From Verrucomicrobiota bacterium (GTDB lineage: Bacteria; Verrucomicrobiota; Verrucomicrobiia; Limisphaerales; UBA8199), in NCBI GenBank assembly GCA_026397855.1, contig JAPLUA010000139.1:1-14030 (forward strand): DNA of 14,030 nt. The letters run 5' to 3'. Under the pieces are notes generated by a model. The model worked only from the letters and a program-made list of their open reading frames with translations. It searched no databases and was not told the origin of the DNA. Shown in pieces: positions 6,054 to 11,265 of the stretch (the first letter of the stretch is position 1; each line of letters starts with the position of its first letter). Position numbers and translations under genes: made by a program.

Positions 6054-7823
6054 TTAGGGCCGCCCTCCGCCTGGAAGCTCAAGGGTGACCTGGTTGAAGA
6101 ACTCCACGCACTTGGCGATCTCCGGCATGGATTCGAGCCAGTTGTAGGAATACTCCAGGCCGAACATGGTCGGCCGGATTCCCAGTGCGTGAATCTCCTT
6201 TAGCAACGCTGCGGTATTGCCGACGCCGGTGCCCCACGGCACATCGTGCCCGTCCGGGCCGCGCGCGTGGAGGTCGTGCATCTGCACCGTGATCAGGCGC
6301 TGCTTCAGTTGCCGCACCCCCTCGATCGGGTCAATGCCGGCCCGCATCCAGTAGCCGATGTCAGCGCAGGCGCCGAGGCGTTTGCTGCGGCCTTCGCACG
6401 CCTTGAGGATGCCGGCGGGATTCCAATAGACGGGCGACGCCTTTGCGTCGTGGTTGTGCAGCGCCACATTGATGTCGTAGGCGTCGCAGAACTTCTCCAC
6501 GGTGTCCAGCGCCTCGGGCTTCGGCTCGGACATGAAGGTCTTGATGCCGATCTTGCGCCCGAATTCGAACACCCTGCGGCAGCCAGCCTCATCGCCCGGG
6601 ATGTCCTGGATGTAGTAGGTGAGCATCCGCACGCCCGCGGCGTCGAGCTTGAAGCGGATCTGGCGCAGCTCATCGTCGGAAAGCCCGGGCTCGAAGTTCT
6701 TCGGGATGCCGGCGCTGACCTTCTGGAAGCTGAGGCCGCCCATGAACGGCAGGCCGAGCGCGGCGGTCTTTTCGATCGCCTCGAAGAGCGTGAACTTGTG
6801 GAAGGTGTAGGCCTCGATGCCGAGCCGCCAGCCGAGCTTCTCCTGCGCGCGCAGGGCGGGTGTCAGGATCGCGCTGGGGATGGTCGGCGCTGGGAGATCA
6901 TCCAGGATGAACTGCGCCGCCGCGAGGTAGAACGAGAGCATCTTCGGGTCGCGGAACACGTAGGGGTTGTGCGCGATGGTGCAGTAGAAGGTCCGGCCGC
7001 GGCCGTAGTGGCGCGCCCACGCCAGCGCGAAGTCGTTGTCGGCGCGCTCCATCGGGGCCGCGCCCCGGCCCGCCTTGAGGTCGGTCTTGTCCGTGTCAAT
7101 GCTCAACAGCACGCGCACGCGCCGCCGCGAGTAGGGATCATGCACGCGGAAGAACTCGTCCCGGTACTCGAACCCCTGGCCGCCGAACGCCTGGTTGATG
7201 GGATGCGCCGGCTCGTCGAGCCGGATGAAGACCTTCTCGTCGTTCGCGCGGTGATTCGCCCCCCGCGCACCGATCATCAGGCCGAACTCCGCCCAATCCT
7301 CCACTGCGCCCGGCCATTGAGTGAACGCCACCGAGGTGCCGTGCACGCCCATCATCCCGCCGCCGGCATAAACGAACTCGACGAGGCTCTGCCGCAGCGC
7401 CGGGTCGGTGAAGAGGTTGCCGACGCAGTTGTTGAAGAAGACCCCGTCGAACCTGCGCAGGCTCCCGGGCCGGAACACTTCCGGATCGCGGCTCACGACC
7501 GTCTCGAACGCCCCGGTCTTGCGCCCTATCAGTTCAAACGCGAGGTTCGCCGTCGGGATCGAGCCATGCCCGCCGTAGTTCACGTTCCCGTCGAAGATGA
7601 GCAGCCTGCGGGACTTGCGCGGTTTGGCGAAGGCGCGGGACGGGATGGCGGCTTCTATTGACTCGCGCTCATTCTTTCCATCGGGAGCCGCCGCCCGCAG
7701 AAATGATGGGGTGCAGGCGAGCGCAAATGCGCCGGTAGCGGTGCGGCTGAGAAAGGACCTGCGCGACACGGCAAGCGCCGCCTCGCCTGGAACGGAAACG
7801 CCCGGATAAAGAGATGAGTGCAT
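6054..7823 (-). CDS. Tat-exported ThuA-domain / xylose-isomerase-like TIM-barrel fusion
   Basis: With the start at 7823 this is 589 residues. A twin-arginine signal, SRRSFLS followed by a hydrophobic segment, lies near residues 20-45. A ThuA-like glutamine-amidotransferase-fold domain (trehalose utilisation, PF06283) follows at about 72-310, with NYGGHG, GVFFNNCVG, GGGMMGVHG and HYGRGRTFYCTIAHN. A C-terminal AP-endonuclease-2/xylose-isomerase TIM barrel (PF01261) occupies about 333-580. Its likely metal ligands are E433 (FMSEPK), D488 (ADIGYW), H516 (VQMHD) and E557 (FGLEYSY). Such barrels isomerise or epimerise sugars and inositol derivatives; ThuA domains have no settled chemistry but occur with sugar catabolism genes. 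The gene leads the minus-strand set. An ATG at 7880 would add 19 residues that look unlike coding sequence. Confidence 0.9.
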   Translation of the reverse strand: MHSSLYPGVSVPGEAALAVSRRSFLSRTATGAFALACTPSFLRAAAPDGKNERESIEAAIPSRAFAKPRKSRRLLIFDGNVNYGGHGSIPTANLAFELIGRKTGAFETVVSRDPEVFRPGSLRRFDGVFFNNCVGNLFTDPALRQSLVEFVYAGGGMMGVHGTSVAFTQWPGAVEDWAEFGLMIGARGANHRANDEKVFIRLDEPAHPINQAFGGQGFEYRDEFFRVHDPYSRRRVRVLLSIDTDKTDLKAGRGAAPMERADNDFALAWARHYGRGRTFYCTIAHNPYVFRDPKMLSFYLAAAQFILDDLPAPTIPSAILTPALRAQEKLGWRLGIEAYTFHKFTLFEAIEKTAALGLPFMGGLSFQKVSAGIPKNFEPGLSDDELRQIRFKLDAAGVRMLTYYIQDIPGDEAGCRRVFEFGRKIGIKTFMSEPKPEALDTVEKFCDAYDINVALHNHDAKASPVYWNPAGILKACEGRSKRLGACADIGYWMRAGIDPIEGVRQLKQRLITVQMHDLHARGPDGHDVPWGTGVGNTAALLKEIHALGIRPTMFGLEYSYNWLESMPEIAKCVEFFNQVTLELPGGGRP

Positions 7824-7890
7824 GATTCTGTGCTGCTGCCGTGATTGTGAGCATGAACAGGCGGGGGTCAAGCTCGACATCTGCCAGTGC

Positions 7891-7909
7891 GTGAAACACT
7901 ATGTTTCAC
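7891..7909. promoter_or_regulatory. Candidate operator palindrome upstream of the ThuA fusion gene
   Basis: GTGAAACA-CTA-TGTTTCAC is a perfect 8-3-8 palindrome 67 bp upstream of the preferred start of the ThuA/TIM-barrel gene. Its form (TGAAAC/GTTTCA halves) resembles LacI-type operators, which often control sugar gene sets. No regulator gene is present in the window. The repeat is seen; the operator role is inferred. Confidence 0.45.
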
Positions 7910-7950
7910 ATGAAGACTGCATCAGTCCGGGATTTGTGTTAGGTTTTTTG

Positions 7951-7978
7951 TTGAGTGATATTCAGAGGAGGGCATAAT
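7951..7978 (+). promoter_or_regulatory. Candidate sigma70-type promoter for the small Cys-rich gene
   Basis: TTGAGT (7951-7956) and CATAAT (7973-7978) are separated by 16 bp and match the -35 and -10 consensus at four and five of six positions. The downstream gene starts at 8037. A GAGGAGGG sequence between the boxes looks like a Shine-Dalgarno but has no ATG at the right distance. Confidence 0.35.
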
Positions 7979-8036
7979 ACGGACGGTGGCGCAAGTGCTG
8001 CCAGTTGAGCGTGGCGTTTGCGTCCAGTGACGAGAT

Positions 8037-8645
8037 ATGAACACGAATGCGGCTAAGAGTTCGAAGGCCGGAGCGGCGGCGAAAGTGCCTGGCTGGGTGC
8101 CCCCTCTCCAGTGCAGCCTCTGCAGGTACTACGGCCCTGGGGGAAAATGCCTTCTACAAGTGCTCAGGAGTGGCCGATGCGGCGACTGGGTGTATTACAT
8201 GCGGGGCAGCAAGCAATGCCGGCGGCGCTGGGCCAAACCGATAGATCCAAAGACACCCAAGCAAGTGCGCTCGCGGGCGCGCCTCGGGGCCGCCTCTCAC
8301 GAATACAGCGAGGAGATCACCACCGAAGAGCGAAACGCCGCCATCGCGGCAGGAGCAAAGCGGCAAAGCCGGCGGCGCCTGTTCCAGTCAGGCTCCCTCA
8401 CCGGGCAACAGCAGTGGGTGGGGGATCGCTGCGCCGACAAAACGGAAACGCCCGCCCCGCAGGCCAGAACTCCGAAAGCCTGGAGGTTTGCCGCCCGGGG
8501 CAGTTTGCGGAATTGCCGCTGCCGCTGCCGATCCACGCCGAACGCCGCAATCCGCATGGCGGAATGCGGAATGGGGAAGGCCGACTGTTACGCTGTGGCG
8601 ATTCCGGTGATCCGGCAGACCGTGCTCCCGACTTCCCCGGGATAA
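8037..8645 (+). CDS. Small basic Cys-rich protein, probable member of a multicopy family
   Basis: Function unknown, 202 residues. Residues 26-48 hold four cysteines as C26-x2-C29-x8-C38-x9-C48, followed by GDW; this resembles a shortened high-potential iron-sulfur or zinc cluster. Next comes a basic region (CRRRWAKPIDPKTPKQ), then RSRARLGAASHEYSEE and a TTEERNAAIAAGAKRQSRRR segment ending in SGSLTGQQQWVG near residue 128. From memory, similar Cys-W plus SRARLGAAS plus TxEER plus SGxLTGQ proteins occur in many copies per Verrucomicrobiota genome; I cannot verify this here. The C-terminal ~70 residues are low in complexity and may be degenerate. The last 19 codons overlap the 3' end of the convergent antitoxin gene. 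The start ATG has no strong Shine-Dalgarno. Confidence 0.55.
   Translation: MNTNAAKSSKAGAAAKVPGWVPPLQCSLCRYYGPGGKCLLQVLRSGRCGDWVYYMRGSKQCRRRWAKPIDPKTPKQVRSRARLGAASHEYSEEITTEERNAAIAAGAKRQSRRRLFQSGSLTGQQQWVGDRCADKTETPAPQARTPKAWRFAARGSLRNCRCRCRSTPNAAIRMAECGMGKADCYAVAIPVIRQTVLPTSPG
8545..8569. terminator. 11-3-11 hairpin at the convergent gene ends
   Basis: CCGCAATCCGC (8545-8555) pairs with GCGGAATGCGG (8559-8569) at 10 of 11 positions around an ATG loop. It lies 19 bp beyond the antitoxin stop codon in the minus-strand direction and inside the end of the plus-strand small gene. There is no T-tract, so it could be an mRNA-end stabiliser or a repeat module rather than a true terminator. Confidence 0.4.
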
Positions 8646-9199
8646 CGGCGCAGGGCTGTATTCAATCGTCGGGGGCTTAACGCACCCAGGTTCTGAAATG
8701 TAACCAGGGACTGCGGATCAATGCCCTCACGAAGGCTCAGCCATGCAAAATCGCAGAGCGCTTGCTCAGGCGGCGCGACCGCAAGCGCCGGAGGTCGGGC
8801 GTAAATGCGGGCCGGCACGCAGAGGAACCGCAACCGGCCTGCCGGGGTGATGCGATCGGACTTCCGGTTATGGCGGCACCCGGTAAAGCAGGTCACTTCC
8901 GTTGGCACCTGGGTAACGAGGTGGTGTCGGAACAGGGCGTAAAAGCCCGTGATGTAGGCGCTCGGATCCACTCCCGACACGACATCTTCCGGATCCACTC
9001 CCTGGCTGGGGCCATACCGCCCGTGGGCGTAGCGGCGGATGATACCGCGGTTCACTAAACGGCCCAGTTCCGTGTTCACCGTGTGCAACGTGGTCTGGGC
9101 AGCATTCGCAAGCTCAGCGACGGAAAAAACCACCTTCCCGTGCCGCTGACGTTGTTCGGCGAAAAAACTTTGCCACTCCAGGGTCTTCATGTCGGGCAA
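8588..9199 (-). CDS. AbiEi-like antitoxin of a type IV toxin-antitoxin pair
   Basis: A 203-residue AbiEi-like protein. The N-terminal ~65 residues look like a winged helix (VFSVAELANAAQTTLHTVNTELGRLVNRGIIRRYAHGRYGP), expected to bind promoter DNA. The C-terminal part holds the conserved core seen in antitoxins of this group, including APPEQALCDFAWLSLREG around residue 150. In characterised AbiE systems the antitoxin neutralises the nucleotidyltransferase toxin without stable contact and represses the operon through inverted repeats. Its start overlaps the end of the toxin gene by 13 nt, which shows the two are translated together. Here it is the downstream gene, whereas known abiE operons put the antitoxin first. 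Confidence 0.8.
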   Translation of the reverse strand: MPDMKTLEWQSFFAEQRQRHGKVVFSVAELANAAQTTLHTVNTELGRLVNRGIIRRYAHGRYGPSQGVDPEDVVSGVDPSAYITGFYALFRHHLVTQVPTEVTCFTGCRHNRKSDRITPAGRLRFLCVPARIYARPPALAVAPPEQALCDFAWLSLREGIDPQSLVTFQNLGALSPRRLNTALRRYPGEVGSTVCRITGIATA

Positions 9200-9978
9200 A
9201 CCCGCGTCAGCAGTTTCAGGGCGGCATCGAGAATGGCTCTGCCACCTCCACCGGCATTCATCTGTTGCGCCACGGTTGCATCCATCTGCTCGGCGATGAC
9301 TTTCTGAATGGCCGCCGCGTGGTAGTTCCCGTGCTCCTGGAGGTCTTGCAACCGCCGGGCGATGCTCTCCAGGCGGAGTTTCATTCTCGCCACCTTCTGC
9401 TGCAGGCGGGCGGCTGAATCGGGGCGCAGCCTATCTCCGTAAAGAAAAAGATCCACCAAATCACGGTGCTGGATGAAGATCCGGTTCAAGACCGCAAGGA
9501 CCTTGCTCTCGATCAGGTCAGCATCAGAAGGCGTCAGGTGCACCGTTCCACCGGCGGTTCGGAGGGTTGGCGGATCCAGGCAGATGATCTGTGTAACCTC
9601 AAGGGGAATCTCAATTTGGAGATCGTCCTTCCAGAAGCGAAGATCAATGAATCTTGCGTTGGGCGAGTCCGAGTCGGGCCCGGTGCGCGCGGAAGCCGAA
9701 CCTGCGTAGCCGAGTTCCCGGCGAACCCGTCCCAGGATCACCCGCCGGCAAAGACTGAGCAATTCCCCCTGTTTTGCCCCCAAATCCCCTCCCCAATGGT
9801 AATCAATATCCACTGAAAAGCGCTGGCTATTGTCGAGCAAGCGATACCGGAATCCGCCGATCAGCAGCAAATTAACTCCAGCCGGACTAGTCGCCACCAG
9901 CCGGGCGACTACCCGCTGTAATCGGTCGGTTTCCTGTGGTTTTGCCTGCACGATGAAAAGGGTAACTCTACTGCACAC
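9187..9978 (-). CDS. AbiEii/AbiGii-family nucleotidyltransferase toxin
   Basis: A 263-residue member of the AbiEii nucleotidyltransferase family (PF08843, formerly DUF1814), which adds nucleotides to target molecules such as tRNA acceptor stems in the studied MenT toxins. Motif I is intact: G41-G42 followed by R53-F-S-V-D57-I-D59-Y, the acidic pair that holds metal and NTP. Further conserved blocks are IEIPLEV (122-128), ESKVLAVLNR with K159, and HRDLVDLFLY (171-180) with D173 and D176. A Gly-rich run, AGGGG, lies near the C-terminus. The start used is GTG at 9978, touching a palindrome (9979-10004); a second GTG at 9951 is possible. It is the first gene of the pair and overlaps the antitoxin gene by 13 nt. 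Whether it acts as a toxin here is inferred. Confidence 0.85.
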   Translation of the reverse strand: MCSRVTLFIVQAKPQETDRLQRVVARLVATSPAGVNLLLIGGFRYRLLDNSQRFSVDIDYHWGGDLGAKQGELLSLCRRVILGRVRRELGYAGSASARTGPDSDSPNARFIDLRFWKDDLQIEIPLEVTQIICLDPPTLRTAGGTVHLTPSDADLIESKVLAVLNRIFIQHRDLVDLFLYGDRLRPDSAARLQQKVARMKLRLESIARRLQDLQEHGNYHAAAIQKVIAEQMDATVAQQMNAGGGGRAILDAALKLLTRVCPT

Positions 9979-10004
9979 GATTTACCACAAATATGTTGTA
10001 AATC
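9979..10004. promoter_or_regulatory. Candidate autoregulatory operator at the toxin start
   Basis: A 26-bp palindrome (outer GATTTAC and GTAAATC, inner ACA and TGT) pairs at 11 of 13 positions and abuts the GTG start codon of the AbiEii-like gene. AbiEi antitoxins are known to repress their promoters through inverted repeats, so this is the natural candidate site. Its contact with the start codon leaves no space for a normal ribosome-binding site. Confidence 0.5.
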
Positions 10005-10160
10005 GTGACAGGAATAGTCTTGGACGCGGCATGGTACGATCATCCGCTACTCGCATTGAGCCTGCTGGCTTCGATCAAGGGGGCACTCACCAGCCAACTT
10101 TCAGGTTCAGGTTTTGTCAGCCCTGTTCAGCCAGACCCGTCCTTCCCGGCGCGGCATGCC

Positions 10161-11117
10161 TCAATGCGCCGGCCGTTTTTTCGGTTTGGCGGCGGGGGCG
10201 ATGGTGTCGGTTGTAGCCTTCGCTTCGCCGGGCATGGGCCTGGTGAGGCGGATGATTTCTTCGGTGGCAATGCAGAAGCGGATCGGGACGCTGGGGGAGG
10301 GGGGCGCATTGGTGTCGTTGAGGCCGGGTTCGCCGGCGTCGGCGATGCTGGCGACCTGGCCGACGACGTTGCCGGCGTCGTCGGTGATCGGGGCGCCGCT
10401 GGAGCCGGGGGCGAATTCGGCGGTGACGTTGAGCAGGAGGATGGGGCGGGTGAGGAGGCCGTTGGTGTGACCGTGCTCGTCCAGGACGTCGTTGCGGCGG
10501 AGGTTGAGGCGCGAGACCATGCCTTGGGTGAAGGTGTAGTAGTATCCGCCCGGATGGCTCAGGCAATAGACCCGTTCGCCGGTGCGGACGCCGGAGCGGA
10601 GGGGGAGCGGCTTCAGGTCGGGGGCGTCAATCCGGATGAAGCAGGTGTCGGATTCGGTGTCCGCGGCCAGCACCGATTGGACGGGGAACACATGGCCATC
10701 CGCATCGGCCGCCACGAGGTAGCTTTCCTTGACCCCTTCGTCCTCGGCCTGCACGACGTGGCAACAGGTGCAGACGATGCCGCCCTCGGCCACGACGAAC
10801 CCGGCGGCGCCGATGAAGTGCCAGTCGCCGCAGTCGGGGCATTTGTAGTAGCTCCCCACCGCGAGGGTGCTCTGTCGCAGATGTTCGTACAGGTCAGGCG
10901 CGGCGAGCTGGCGGCGGGCCTGTGTGGCGAGGCGGGGGGAGAAGCTCCCGGTTTTGACCTGTCGTCGCAGGGCGGTGACCGGTTTGAGTTTGCCCTCGCG
11001 GAGCAACTGCGCGCTGGCGGTGGTGACCTTGTCCACGTATTCGTCGTCGTCAATGACGAAGCGCGGCGCTTCCGCCGAGGGGCGGGGGGCGGCAAACAGG
11101 GCTTTAAATGGGCGCAT
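10161..11117 (-). CDS. Trypsin-like serine protease with zinc-ribbon-like Cys pairs
   Basis: A 318-residue trypsin_2-type (PF13365) protease fold. The catalytic triad is visible as H120 (CTCCHVV), D157 (ESDTCFIRID) and S240 in APGSSGAP. The N-terminal ~85 residues are helical and charged. Just before the protease domain is CPDCGDWHF (C93, C96), and C116/C118/C119 precede the catalytic His, so a bound metal or disulfides are possible. The N-terminus (MRPFKALFAAPRPSA) is too short and polar for a clear signal peptide, and no membrane segment is seen, so location is uncertain. The Pro/Ala/Lys-rich C-terminus has no PDZ domain, unlike DegP/HtrA. It is divergent from topoisomerase III and upstream of, but 180 bp apart from, the AbiE-like pair. 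Substrate unknown. Confidence 0.85.
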   Translation of the reverse strand: MRPFKALFAAPRPSAEAPRFVIDDDEYVDKVTTASAQLLREGKLKPVTALRRQVKTGSFSPRLATQARRQLAAPDLYEHLRQSTLAVGSYYKCPDCGDWHFIGAAGFVVAEGGIVCTCCHVVQAEDEGVKESYLVAADADGHVFPVQSVLAADTESDTCFIRIDAPDLKPLPLRSGVRTGERVYCLSHPGGYYYTFTQGMVSRLNLRRNDVLDEHGHTNGLLTRPILLLNVTAEFAPGSSGAPITDDAGNVVGQVASIADAGEPGLNDTNAPPSPSVPIRFCIATEEIIRLTRPMPGEAKATTDTIAPAAKPKKRPAH

Positions 11118-11160
11118 AATTGAGCTTCTGGGGGTGGAGTGAGCATGGGGAAGGGCGGTT

Positions 11161-11182
11161 TGTCAAAACGAATCCTTTGACA
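11161..11182. promoter_or_regulatory. Back-to-back TTGACA boxes between divergent genes
   Basis: TGTCAA (11161-11166; TTGACA on the minus strand) and TTGACA (11177-11182, plus strand) form an inverted pair between the protease and topoisomerase genes. Both are perfect -35 hexamers directed at the two genes. No good -10 box follows at 17 bp on either side, so I treat them as possible promoters or as one palindromic protein site. A second hairpin, TCCCGCG-ACTTTA-CGCGGGA, lies at 11205-11224 in the topoisomerase leader. Confidence 0.35.
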
Positions 11183-11265
11183 CCGGCGGGGCTTTGGGCC
11201 AATTTCCCGCGACTTTACGCGGGAGTTGATGGATCCGCGGATGAGGTGTATGTGTCAATAGAGAT

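Noticed and set aside
6246..7661. 471-codon plus-strand open frame opposite the ThuA/TIM-barrel gene
   Set aside because: It is antisense to a clearly recognised two-domain protein; the composition (Val/Ala/Arg/Glu-rich, no motif) is typical of high-GC shadow frames.
10005..11123. 372-codon plus-strand open frame opposite the protease
   Set aside because: The Gly/Asp/Ala-rich translation has no recognisable domain, and the minus strand has an intact protease triad.
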